A stretch of 18,095 nucleotides of DNA. It comes from an uncultured Chloroflexota bacterium. Its GTDB lineage: Bacteria; Chloroflexota; Chloroflexia; Thermomicrobiales; UBA6265. Location: contig CALGSZ010000067.1 of the NCBI GenBank assembly GCA_937901745.1, positions 1 to 18,095 on the forward strand, written 5' to 3'. Position numbers and translations under genes: made by a program. Below, one piece after another: positions 8,234-15,096 of the stretch. A model generated the notes under the pieces. The model saw only the letters and a program-made list of their open reading frames with translations. It did no database searches and had not been told where the DNA came from. Positions within the stretch are counted from its first letter, which is position 1; each line of letters starts with the position of its first letter.

Positions 8234-9337
8234 ATGACGGTCGTGATTGAGAACGATGCCGCGACGCGCCGTGATGCGCTGATCGAGCATCTGCTGCAGG
8301 CTACGTTTGGCGTTTGGGACATCTTCACCGTCTATCTCGGCGATCAGCTGGGTCTCTATCGCAAGCTGGCCGACCTGGGCTCGGCGACTTCGATTGAGCT
8401 GGCGGCCGCCACTGGTCTCGTGGAGCGCTATGTCCGCGAGTGGCTGGAGCAGCAGACGATTTCCGGCATCCTCGAGGTCGAGAATCCCGAGGCTTCCCCG
8501 ACTGAGCGCCGCTTCAGCATTCCCGCGGGCCACGATGAGGTGCTGCTCGAGCACGACAGCCTGAACTATCTAGCTCCGCTCCCGCAGATCGTCGTCGGCG
8601 CGGTTGGCCCGATCCACGCCGTCCTCGAGGCGTTCCGCAAGGGCGGTGGCGTTCCCTATGAGGACTATGGCGCTGACCTGCGGCACGGTCAGGCCGGAAT
8701 GAATCGCAATCTCTTCCTTTCGCAGCTTGGCAGCGAGTACATCCCGGCCATGCCAGACGTCCATGCCCGGCTCCTCGATGCGTCGCGGCCGGCTCGGATC
8801 GCCGACTTCGGCTGCGGTCTCGGGTGGTCGAGCATCGGGATGGCGAAGGCCTATCCGAACATTCGCGTTGACGGCTTCGATCTCGACGCCGACTCGGTAA
8901 AGGAAGCGCAGGCGAACGTGCTTGCGGCCGGGCTCGAGGACCGCGTCCAGATCCAGCTGCGCGACGCCGCCGATCCGGAGCTGGCCGGTCGCTACGACCT
9001 GGTGACCGCCTTCGAGTGCGTCCACGACATGAGCGACCCGATCGGCGCGCTGCGGACGATGCGCCGGCTGGCCACAGACGGCGGCACGGTCCTGATCATG
9101 GACGAGCGCGTCGGCGAGCGCTTCACGGGCGAGACGGACGACGTCGAGCGGTTCATGTATGGCTTCAGCGTACTGCACTGCCTGCCGGTCGGGATGGCGG
9201 ATCAGCCATCGGCTGGGACCGGCACGGTGATGCGGCCGCCGACCCTGCGTCGCTACGCCGAGGAGGCTGGCTTCAGCTCCATCGAGATCCTGCCGGTGGA
9301 GAATTACTTCTTCAACTTCTATCGCCTCAACCCGTAA
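8234..9337 (+). CDS. Winged-helix SAM-dependent methyltransferase (Rv2258c type)
   Basis: The protein has 367 residues. ATG 8234 is chosen over the adjoining TTG 8231 because GGAGG lies six bases before the ATG. The N-terminal part (about 1-95) is a winged-helix dimerisation domain like that of small-molecule O-methyltransferases and Rv2258c-type proteins (LYRKLADLGSATSIELAAATGL, then VREWLEQQTISGIL). The Rossmann-type class I methyltransferase core follows: motif I IADFGCGLGWSS, acidic motif II VDGFDLD, a DLVTAFECVHDM motif IV, and GGTVLIMDE. The C-terminus carries conserved-looking MRPPTLRRYAEEAGF and ENYFFNFYRLNP. It probably methylates a small molecule in the cytoplasm; the substrate cannot be read from sequence. 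It sits between a LuxR-type regulator and a secreted dirigent-like protein, and a hairpin 10 bases after its stop may end or attenuate its transcript. Confidence 0.88.
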   Translation: MTVVIENDAATRRDALIEHLLQATFGVWDIFTVYLGDQLGLYRKLADLGSATSIELAAATGLVERYVREWLEQQTISGILEVENPEASPTERRFSIPAGHDEVLLEHDSLNYLAPLPQIVVGAVGPIHAVLEAFRKGGGVPYEDYGADLRHGQAGMNRNLFLSQLGSEYIPAMPDVHARLLDASRPARIADFGCGLGWSSIGMAKAYPNIRVDGFDLDADSVKEAQANVLAAGLEDRVQIQLRDAADPELAGRYDLVTAFECVHDMSDPIGALRTMRRLATDGGTVLIMDERVGERFTGETDDVERFMYGFSVLHCLPVGMADQPSAGTGTVMRPPTLRRYAEEAGFSSIEILPVENYFFNFYRLNP

Positions 9338-9347
9338 TGAAGATCGG

Positions 9348-9387
9348 CCGTGGCTCGGCATGGTGCTGAACGCCGGCCGAGCCACGG
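9348..9387 (+). terminator. 12-bp hairpin between methyltransferase and secreted-protein genes
   Basis: CCGTGGCTCGGC (9348-9359) and GCCGAGCCACGG (9376-9387) form a perfect 12-bp stem with a 16-base loop, starting 10 bases after the methyltransferase stop. No T-run follows. It may be a terminator, an attenuator or an mRNA-stabilising hairpin between two co-directional genes. Confidence 0.5.
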
Positions 9388-9420
9388 CTCCTACGTGGAA
9401 CATAAGTGGAGGAATGGATC

Positions 9421-10068
9421 GTGGATCGGAAGCTTATTGATCGGACCCCGTTGATCGCAATCGCCGCGCTGCTGGCGACCTTCCTGGTGAGCATCGCCAC
9501 CTCGGCCGCCACGCCGCCTGCCGGGACGCCAACCGCTGCCACGAGTGGCAAGTCCGCGTCCGAGGTGTTGGCCCAAATTACGGATGAAGAAGGTGTGCTG
9601 CGGTTTGACGTCGCGGAGGACGGGACCCGCTTCCTCTTTGCACCGGAGCCGGTGTTCGAGGATGGCATGCCGGCCTACGGCAATCCCTTCATCACGCAGG
9701 GGTACATCTACCCGGCCGGGACGTTGACCGAGTCGAATGGCGTGCTCCCGGATGGCTCGCCGGAGTTCCCCGACCTTGTTCTCGGTGAGTGGACGTGCCG
9801 TGGCTGGTTTGTCGGCGAGGGAGCGCACGCGACGACGGGTGCGTGGGTGATCACGACGCAGGTCTACAACTTCGGCTCGGAAGTCGGTGACGTCATGTTG
9901 ATCGCGGAAGGCTACGAGGTCGCCGATATCGGGATCCCGAGCGAGCGCGCGATCACCGGTGGTACCGGCCCGTTCTCCATCGCGCGAGGCGAGGGGACGC
10001 AGACGCTGCTCGGCTACAACCCGACCATGGGCGTCAATCTGACCATGGAATTCGCCCCAACCAACTAA
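9421..10068 (+). CDS. Secreted dirigent/allene-oxide-cyclase-like barrel protein
   Basis: GTG 9421 is chosen because GGAGG lies eight bases upstream; the product has 215 residues. It begins with a short basic N-region and a hydrophobic helix (about residues 10-29, PLIAIAALLATFLVSIATSA), an export signal or anchor, then a Thr/Ala/Pro linker. The mature part is beta-rich. Near the C-terminus ITGGTGPFSIARGEG resembles the 'GGTG.F..ARG' signature of dirigent and allene oxide cyclase barrels, and the end TLLGYNPTMGVNLTMEF would supply the closing strands. FPDLVLGEWTCRGWF suits an early barrel strand. Bacterial members of this superfamily mostly lack an assigned function. A role in binding or cyclising a small secreted compound is possible, and the upstream methyltransferase is compatible with this, but it remains inference. 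Strong hairpins lie downstream. Confidence 0.7.
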   Translation: MDRKLIDRTPLIAIAALLATFLVSIATSAATPPAGTPTAATSGKSASEVLAQITDEEGVLRFDVAEDGTRFLFAPEPVFEDGMPAYGNPFITQGYIYPAGTLTESNGVLPDGSPEFPDLVLGEWTCRGWFVGEGAHATTGAWVITTQVYNFGSEVGDVMLIAEGYEVADIGIPSERAITGGTGPFSIARGEGTQTLLGYNPTMGVNLTMEFAPTN

Positions 10069-10097
10069 TCAGCTCGCGAGTGAGCTCGTTGCGCCCC

Positions 10098-10132
10098 GTG
10101 TCCCCGTCTCGCCCAGCGCGAGGCGGGGACAC
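10098..10132 (+). terminator. Strong 15-bp hairpin terminator
   Basis: GTGTCCCCGTCTCGC and GCGAGGCGGGGACAC form a 15-bp stem with one G-T wobble and a 5-base loop, 30 bases after the stop of the dirigent-like gene. The tail is G-rich, not T-rich, so termination would be atypical or Rho-assisted. Confidence 0.6.
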
Positions 10133-10242
10133 CGTTGGGTGGGGGGCAGGGGCTGGGAGTTAGGGGCGGGGGCGAGTGGGATGGTCCGGATGATTTCTGG
10201 CGCCTGCCTTCAGTTCGCAACAGCTTTCAATGTTGGCAAGCG

Positions 10243-10275
10243 GCGGCCCCGGAGAGGCGGAAACTCCGGGGCCGC
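10243..10275. terminator. Perfect 12-bp hairpin, second of a pair
   Basis: GCGGCCCCGGAG and CTCCGGGGCCGC form a perfect 12-bp stem with the 9-base loop aggcggaaa. It lies 109 bases downstream of the GlsB stop in that gene's direction, so it may terminate GlsB transcription or reinforce the 10098-10132 hairpin for the opposite strand. Confidence 0.5.
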
Positions 10276-10383
10276 TAAGTGCACGAGATTTCAGCAAGGC
10301 GCGCTGCTCCGCGGTCACCGTGTTGGAGTCCGGCTCCGCCGCGCAAAGGAGCGCGGAGACCGCGTCGACGAATGACGGGGCGG

Positions 10384-10644
10384 TCAGGCGCGCCGGCCGG
10401 TGAGGGCGCCGACGACGAAGGTCACGACGAGCGCACCGATGACAGCAACGATCAGGCTTCCGATGTTGAATCCGATCTCAAAGCCGTCGCCCGCGACCAA
10501 GCTATAGAGAAAGCCGCCGACGATCGCGCCAACGATCCCCAAGACGATGTTCATTATCCAGCCTTGCTGCTCGTTCGTTCCCGCGATAAGGCTGGCGATC
10601 CAACCAGCAAGTGCACCGAAAATCAACCAGGTGATCAGGCCCAT
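10384..10644 (-). CDS. GlsB/YeaQ/YmgE family small membrane protein
   Basis: The protein has 86 residues from ATG 10644, with GGAGGG upstream. It is a typical transglycosylase-associated/GlsB family member: MGLITWLIFGALAGWIASLI, a short polar loop (AGTNEQQGWIMN), then GIVGAIVGGFLYSLV, and a third helix SLIVAVIGALVVTFVVGAL ending GRRA. The length and three-helix Gly-rich layout match the family's usual 80-90 residues. Members are small inner-membrane proteins often induced by stress; their precise action is not established. A longer reading to 10758 adds residues unlike the family and is rejected. A plausible promoter lies about 50 bases upstream, so the gene is probably transcribed independently of the protease gene before it. 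Confidence 0.93.
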   Translation of the reverse strand: MGLITWLIFGALAGWIASLIAGTNEQQGWIMNIVLGIVGAIVGGFLYSLVAGDGFEIGFNIGSLIVAVIGALVVTFVVGALTGRRA

Positions 10645-10695
10645 CGTAGCCCACCCTCCGTCATCGAACCGTCTGCACAGCCATCGCTGGCAACC

Positions 10696-10724
10696 GTTAT
10701 TGACACTAACAAGATTCGTGCCAA
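10696..10724 (-). promoter_or_regulatory. Putative sigma-70-type promoter for the GlsB gene
   Basis: On the minus strand, -35 TTGGCA (10724-10719) and -10 AATAAC (10701-10696) are separated by exactly 17 bases and lie about 50 bases before the GlsB start. The -35 has one mismatch to consensus and the -10 has two. Confidence 0.42.
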
Positions 10725-10809
10725 CTCGATGGGGTAGGCCGGCAGGGACGGCACACACGGAGCCGCGATGACTTGCCCGTGTCTCTCAGCTGAGCGCAGC
10801 CGATTGGGG

Positions 10810-11967
10810 CTAGAACGGACCTTCCTCGACCAGGCGAGGCTGCGCGCCGCCGCGCTGCTGCTGAATCTGCGCGCGCATGGCCAATAGGCGGAAGACTTCG
10901 CTGATGTCCGCCGCGGTCAGCAGACCGGCGAGCCGTCCATCCATCATGATGATCGGCAGCGCGCGGCTGTTGGCGCTCGCCATCCGCGATTGCACCTCGA
11001 TGATCGGCTCATCCGGGCGCGCTGTCGGGAAATCGCTGTGCATCACCGAGGCAATGGCGGCGCCGGTCCCGCTCTGCATGCCGCGCAGAATGTCGTCGAA
11101 TGTGAGCAGTCCGACGACTCGACCGTAGTCATCCACGACTGGGAAGTCGGACTGCGCGGTCGTCAGCGTCAGCTCGATCGCGCGGGAGAGCGGCTCGTCG
11201 GGACGCACGGTCTGCGGCTGGCGGATCATCGCGTCGCGGACCGTCGCGCGGCTGAGAATGCTGCGCGCGGCGACCTGGGCGCCTTCCTGCCCGCCCGCGA
11301 TCCAGATGAAGACGGCGATGATGATGAGGAAGAAGTTGCCCGTCGCGAAGCCGAGGAAGCCGAAGAGCAGCGCCATGGCTTGACCGAGCTGAACGGCGAT
11401 CTCCGTCGCTCGGCGGTACGGCATGCGCAAGGCAAGGAACGCGCGGAGCACCCGGCCGCCATCCATCGGGAAGGCGGGGAGGATATTGAAGGCGACGAGA
11501 TAAAGGTTGGCCAGCGTGATGTAGGGCAGGAGGCCGCCCCATTCGGCATCCTGCATCTTGTCGATTAGCTCGCCCGGCGACACGACCGCCGTCGCATTCA
11601 GAATCGCGCCGATGACGAGAAGAATGGCGGCGATGATCACGTTGACGGCCGGGCCGGCCAGCGCGATCCACAGCTCCTGCTTCGGGTTGTCCGGCACCTC
11701 GAGGCGCGCCACGCCGCCAATCGGCAGCAGGGTGATGTCCTCGACGTGAATTCCGTATTTCATCGCCTGCATCGAGTGGCCGAGCTCGTGGAGCGTGACG
11801 CAGAGGAAGAGGAGCAGCGTCGCGACGACGCCGAAAAGGGCGCCCTGCAGCCCGCGATCGACCGACGCTGCCCAGTACCACGCCGCCCAAATCAGAATCA
11901 GGACGAACGTGGCGTGGACTCTGATCTGAATCCCGCGTACCCGCACCAAGTTGAGCGACCAGCCCAT
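10810..11967 (-). CDS. Site-2 protease (M50) with tandem CBS domains
   Basis: The protein has 385 residues from ATG 11967, with GAGGAG seven bases upstream. This is an intramembrane zinc metalloprotease of the Rip/SpoIVFB-like M50B group. HELGH (60-64) supplies two zinc ligands and the catalytic Glu. LLPIGGVARLE follows, then a conserved IALAGPAVNV segment. NILPAFPMDGGRVLRA (161-176) carries the third ligand, Asp169. At least four membrane helices surround these. After the last helix come two CBS domains (about 243-297, beginning VRDAMIRQ, and 305-362, beginning ASVMHSDF), which in relatives bind adenine nucleotides and tune the protease. The family cleaves membrane-anchored regulators. The gene directly upstream on the same strand encodes a single-pass membrane protein, a conceivable but untested substrate. 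Confidence 0.95.
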   Translation of the reverse strand: MGWSLNLVRVRGIQIRVHATFVLILIWAAWYWAASVDRGLQGALFGVVATLLLFLCVTLHELGHSMQAMKYGIHVEDITLLPIGGVARLEVPDNPKQELWIALAGPAVNVIIAAILLVIGAILNATAVVSPGELIDKMQDAEWGGLLPYITLANLYLVAFNILPAFPMDGGRVLRAFLALRMPYRRATEIAVQLGQAMALLFGFLGFATGNFFLIIIAVFIWIAGGQEGAQVAARSILSRATVRDAMIRQPQTVRPDEPLSRAIELTLTTAQSDFPVVDDYGRVVGLLTFDDILRGMQSGTGAAIASVMHSDFPTARPDEPIIEVQSRMASANSRALPIIMMDGRLAGLLTAADISEVFRLLAMRAQIQQQRGGAQPRLVEEGPF

Positions 11968-12108
11968 GCCGGGTCTCCTCTAGCTGAACCGAAGGCGGCT
12001 TTGGCGCCGCAACACAACATGCCAGCCCAAGCGGGGAGCCGGAGCGTGGCCGCCCGCGGTGCTTCCCGTAATCTCCGAGCGCTGCCGAGCCGACCTCGCG
12101 GACACCGA

Positions 12109-13065
12109 TTACCGGCCCCGTTCGGTGATGACGGTCAGCGAGCCGTCGCGAAGCCGCACTTCCGTCGGGGTAACATCGGCTCGCGCCATCAGTCGCGCCA
12201 GGTGACTCTCGAGGATGTTCGCGATCTCGGTCGCATCCATGACTCGACCGGCTGGCCCGCTGAGCACGGGATTGCTGATCACGATGCGACCACGGCGGAC
12301 GACCGGCTCGCCCTCGAACGTGCTGCTGAGGCCGTAGAGGGAGAATCGCACGGCGACGCCATCCCGCGTGATTTGCGTTCGCACGTCAGACAGCGGCTCG
12401 AAGGCATCGGCGTGCTTGGCCAGGCTCACATTGATCGTCTCTTCCGTGAGGACCAGCCGCGTGTCCCGGCTCAGCGGCGCGAGGTTGACCGCCGCGACCT
12501 GTGTCGCGATCGCGTTGCCCAGCTCCCGCTCCACGGCTGCCTCGACGCGCGGCTGAAGGAGCGACCACCCGAAGGCAGCGATCAGTCCGCCGATGATGAG
12601 GAGCGCGATCAGGCCGAGGAGCCAGCCGCCCGGTCCGGAGGGCCGCGCTGCTTCTCGCGACTTGGGCGCCAACACGCCCGCGGCCTGGGGACGAGAGAGC
12701 GTACTGTAGTCCGCGCCGGTTGCGCCGCGAGGAGTGGGGGGACGATAGGTCGGCGGCGAGTTGGACAGCGACGAGGAGAGCGTGTCGAACCGGGACGTGA
12801 TGTCGATCGGCCGGGTTGCCTGCAGCGAGGGATCGCTGGCCGGCAGGAGATCGATCACCACGGTCTCGTGGCCGTTGGTGTGGCTCGGCGTCGGCTGCGC
12901 GGCTGTCCAGATCGTGCGAGCTTCCGTGGCGGGAGTCAACTCGCGGCCACAGCGTGTGCAGATCGACCGGCGCGCCGGGTTGGTGGCGCCGCACGTTGGG
13001 CAGACACGCTCGGCGGGACGGTCCGGCGGAGTCGTGTCGTTCGTCCGGCGACGCCCGATCCTCAT
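12109..13065 (-). CDS. Zinc-ribbon, membrane-anchored LmeA-like (DUF2993-like) protein
   Basis: The protein has 318 residues from ATG 13065, preceded by AAGGAG. A zinc ribbon with CPTC and CTRC (Cys22, 25, 36, 39) lies near the N-terminus. A long Pro/Ser/Thr-rich, probably disordered linker follows (about 45-145), then one membrane helix (about 147-170, WLLGLIALLIIGGLIAAFGW). The C-terminal domain (about 171-318) starts with RVEAAVERELGNAIATQV and contains LTEETINVSLAKHADAFEPL, VRFSLYGLSSTFEGEP and repeated beta strands, resembling DUF2993/LmeA phospholipid-binding proteins. The predicted topology is cytoplasmic zinc ribbon, then a domain outside the membrane. The LmeA assignment is moderate. 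The gene lies 141 bases upstream of the site-2 protease gene on the same strand, so co-transcription is possible. Confidence 0.75.
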   Translation of the reverse strand: MRIGRRRTNDTTPPDRPAERVCPTCGATNPARRSICTRCGRELTPATEARTIWTAAQPTPSHTNGHETVVIDLLPASDPSLQATRPIDITSRFDTLSSSLSNSPPTYRPPTPRGATGADYSTLSRPQAAGVLAPKSREAARPSGPGGWLLGLIALLIIGGLIAAFGWSLLQPRVEAAVERELGNAIATQVAAVNLAPLSRDTRLVLTEETINVSLAKHADAFEPLSDVRTQITRDGVAVRFSLYGLSSTFEGEPVVRRGRIVISNPVLSGPAGRVMDATEIANILESHLARLMARADVTPTEVRLRDGSLTVITERGR

Positions 13066-13149
13066 GCACTCGCTCCTTGGCGGCGTCTCGAAGGGATACG
13101 CCCGTGCGCCCGGCGCTCGTTCCGGCCGTGGCGCTCGGTTACGCTCAGC

Positions 13150-13569
13150 TTAGCCCATCTCGGTCAGGAAGGACTGGTCCACGGCGAAGGCATCCGTGAC
13201 GCCTAGGCGCTCCATCACGACGAAGCTGAGCGCATTGGTCAGCGAGACCGCTTTCGCATCCGGCCGGGACAGCAGTTTCCGCGCCTTCTCCGCGTCCTCT
13301 TCGGTGATGTGGTAGATCGGCAGGCGCATGTCGCGCAGCCAGCGTCGGGCGACCTCGTGCCCGACGCTCGTCGCGAGGAGGTCGTAGGTCTCTACGACAA
13401 CGGCGTTGGTCGTGAAGAGCTTGTACCCGGACGCAAGGAGGGAGCGATAGGCCTCGACCGCGGCCTCGTGCGTCGCGTCGTCGCGGTCGACGAGCGCAAC
13501 GATCGCGGAGGAGTCGACGAAGGCAACCGGGGCGTTGCCGGCGGATTGCCGGCCTTGACGGGCGTCCAC
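13150..13569 (-). CDS. PIN-domain ribonuclease, VapC-like toxin
   Basis: The protein has 139 residues. The GTG at 13569 starts immediately after the TAA of the upstream HTH gene, with GGAGG six bases before it, so the two are translationally coupled. The PIN fold is clear: FVDSSAIVALVDRDD (Asp19), a TTNAVVVETYDLL segment (Glu60), LPIYHITEEDAEKARKLL, VSLTNALSFVVMERLGV and DAFAVDQSF (Asp131). In most PIN RNases the 'SLTD' position carries a metal-binding Asp. Here the codon is AAT, giving Asn112, while Asp131 downstream is kept. Activity may be altered or may depend on the remaining acids. Context and size fit a VapC-type toxin whose partner is the HTH protein upstream. Cleavage targets cannot be inferred. 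Confidence 0.88.
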   Translation of the reverse strand: MDARQGRQSAGNAPVAFVDSSAIVALVDRDDATHEAAVEAYRSLLASGYKLFTTNAVVVETYDLLATSVGHEVARRWLRDMRLPIYHITEEDAEKARKLLSRPDAKAVSLTNALSFVVMERLGVTDAFAVDQSFLTEMG

Positions 13570-13881
13570 TTAGCGCCTCCACCAGAAGGCACGGCGATAG
13601 GCCTCTTTGCCCTCGGCCATGTTCGAGCCACCACCCGCGCCGATGCCGATCACCGGACCGAGCGGATCGACATCCGAAGCGCGGGGAAGCCGATCCAGGA
13701 AGCTCCGCTCGCTGCGGAGGGATTGAAGAAAGGTGGCAAGCTCCGATTCTGGGATGAACCACTGGCCGCCGATCCGCTTGCCGGCCAGCCGCTTCTCCCG
13801 CAGATAGCGCCGTACCTGCTCAGTCGACCGGCCGAGCCGCTCGGCTGCTTCCGCAACGGTCAGTAAGCCCTCTCCATCCAT
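13570..13881 (-). CDS. Excisionase-type HTH protein, probable antitoxin of the PIN gene
   Basis: The protein has 103 residues from ATG 13881, with GGGGAG upstream; an in-frame GTG nine bases earlier is an alternative start. Residues about 6-53 form a MerR/excisionase-type winged helix (LLTVAEAAERLGRSTEQVRRYLREKRLAGKRIGGQWFIPESEL). A linker follows, then DVDPLGPVIGIGAGGGSNMAEG (70-91). This tail resembles the 'DPL..LIGIG.SG' segment near the end of many antitoxins encoded beside PIN toxins. The basic aromatic end EAYRRAFWWRR replaces the common NHD.YL ending. Its stop abuts the PIN start with no gap. It probably binds DNA to autoregulate the pair and neutralises the PIN protein through its C-terminus. 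This role is inferred from layout and tail similarity. Confidence 0.82.
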   Translation of the reverse strand: MDGEGLLTVAEAAERLGRSTEQVRRYLREKRLAGKRIGGQWFIPESELATFLQSLRSERSFLDRLPRASDVDPLGPVIGIGAGGGSNMAEGKEAYRRAFWWRR

Positions 13882-14021
13882 GTGCGCCACTCCCCTTCCC
13901 GGCCGAGGAGCGAGCCTCGCGCCTCGTTGCCCGCGACCGGCTCGACGCACCGGCGCCGTGCCGCCGGTGGTTGCATGCGACAACAGCGGTGAGGCGCGCC
14001 ATGCCCTTTCTTGCTCTCTGC

Positions 14022-14027
14022 ATTATA
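14022..14027 (-). promoter_or_regulatory. Perfect TATAAT on the minus strand, possible -10 of the HTH-PIN operon
   Basis: The minus strand reads TATAAT at 14027-14022, about 140 bases before the HTH start and in a GC-rich setting where this hexamer is unlikely by chance. No good -35 hexamer is found 16-19 bases upstream, so it is tentative. The same 249-base gap must also hold the promoter of the divergent MBL gene. Confidence 0.3.
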
Positions 14028-14130
14028 GGACCGACCAAGACGGGGCGCGATGACCCCAAAAGGGGAGATTGGCCGTCGCGGAACCGGGACCGTGCGGTAT
14101 GCTGGCACGGCGAGAGGGGAGGAGGTGCTG

Positions 14131-15096
14131 ATGGGGCTGCAGGAAGCAGGTGCGGATTGGGGTTGGAGCGAGGACGTCGCGGCGACGCCGCTGGCGGACG
14201 GCCTTTGGCTCCTCGATCTCGGATTTCAGGGCCGCCGGGGTGTTGTCGCCGCCTACCTCTTGGCGGGTGAGGGAGAGCTTGCACTGATCGAGACTGGACC
14301 GGCGACGACGCTCCCCACTCTGGAGGCGGGCGTCCGCGCGGCGGGATTCGCGCTCTCCGATCTGACCCATGTGCTGCTGACGCACATTCACCTCGACCAT
14401 GCCGGCGCCGCCGGAGTCCTGGCGCGGGAGAACCCGAAGCTGGTCATTCGCGTCCATCCCATCGGCGCGCCGCACCTGGTTGATCCGTCGCGGCTGCTGG
14501 CGAGCGCGACGCGCATCTACGGCGACAAGATGGACTCCCTCTGGGGTGAGGTCGCGCCGATCGCTGCCGAGCAGGTCCTGCCGCTGGAAGACGACGAAGT
14601 TCTGAGCGTCGCCGGGCGGCGGCTGCGCGTCGCTTTCACCCCCGGCCATGCCTCGCACCACATCGCGTACTTCGACGAGGCCACCGCTGGCGTGTTCACC
14701 GGGGATGTCGGCGGTATCCGCATGCAGGGTACGAGCTACGTCTGCCCGCCGGTGCCGCCGCCGGACCTCGATCCGGATGCCTGGCGCACCAGCATCGCCC
14801 GGCTGCGCGCGTTCTCCGCGAAGCGGCTCTATCTCACGCACTTCGGCCCGTATGACGATGTTGACGCGCACCTCGACCGGCTGCTGGCCGAGCTAGGCGT
14901 GTTCCTCCTGATCGGCGAAGAGATGGTCGCGCCGGCGCCGGACCGCGTCGACCAAGGCGTCCTGACGGAGCGCATCCATCAGCGCATGGCCGAGCAACTC
15001 GGTCCGGTGCCGGACGACCTCCTCATCAATCTCGAATGGGCGACGCCCTCCTACATGGCGGCGCTTGGCCTGATACGGCTCTTCCGCAAGCGCTAG
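14131..15096 (+). CDS. MBL-fold metallohydrolase
   Basis: The protein has 321 residues. ATG 14131 is chosen because GGAGG lies five bases upstream; the longer frame from 14050 starts within probable promoter sequence. It is a metallo-beta-lactamase-fold hydrolase with all expected metal ligands: HIHLDH (85-90), PGH His173, GDVGG Asp192 and THFG His237. The first strands GLWLLDLGF and ALIETGPATTLP, and LPLEDDEVLSVAGRRLRVAFTPGHASHH, are typical of the glyoxalase II/quorum-quenching-like branch. The C-terminal extension after residue 250 (LAELGVFLLIGEEM, then ATPSYMAALGLIRLFRKR) is helical, probably lining the active site. The substrate is unknown. The stop overlaps the stop of the convergent RNHCP gene. 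No operon partner is seen on its own strand. Confidence 0.92.
   Translation: MGLQEAGADWGWSEDVAATPLADGLWLLDLGFQGRRGVVAAYLLAGEGELALIETGPATTLPTLEAGVRAAGFALSDLTHVLLTHIHLDHAGAAGVLARENPKLVIRVHPIGAPHLVDPSRLLASATRIYGDKMDSLWGEVAPIAAEQVLPLEDDEVLSVAGRRLRVAFTPGHASHHIAYFDEATAGVFTGDVGGIRMQGTSYVCPPVPPPDLDPDAWRTSIARLRAFSAKRLYLTHFGPYDDVDAHLDRLLAELGVFLLIGEEMVAPAPDRVDQGVLTERIHQRMAEQLGPVPDDLLINLEWATPSYMAALGLIRLFRKR

Larger units (their letters stand above)
10069..10383. other. Convergent intergenic region with hairpins
   Basis: About 315 bases lie between the convergent dirigent-like and GlsB genes. I see no credible protein gene; the short frames present have skewed, low-complexity composition and no ribosome binding site. 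The region holds two strong hairpins, listed separately. Confidence 0.6.

Noticed and set aside
10139..10375. 78-codon plus-strand frame in the convergent gap
   Set aside because: It is Gly/Arg low-complexity sequence spanning a perfect hairpin, with no initiation signal.
10700..10705. TTGACA on the plus strand in the GlsB upstream region
   Set aside because: No acceptable -10 lies 16-19 bases downstream and it would point away from GlsB into the antisense of the protease gene.
11746..13206. 486-codon open frame on the plus strand
   Set aside because: It lies antisense to the protease start and the whole zinc-ribbon/LmeA-like gene, both of which have clear domains and ribosome binding sites. 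Its product is Arg/Asp/Gly-rich low-complexity sequence typical of GC-rich shadow frames.
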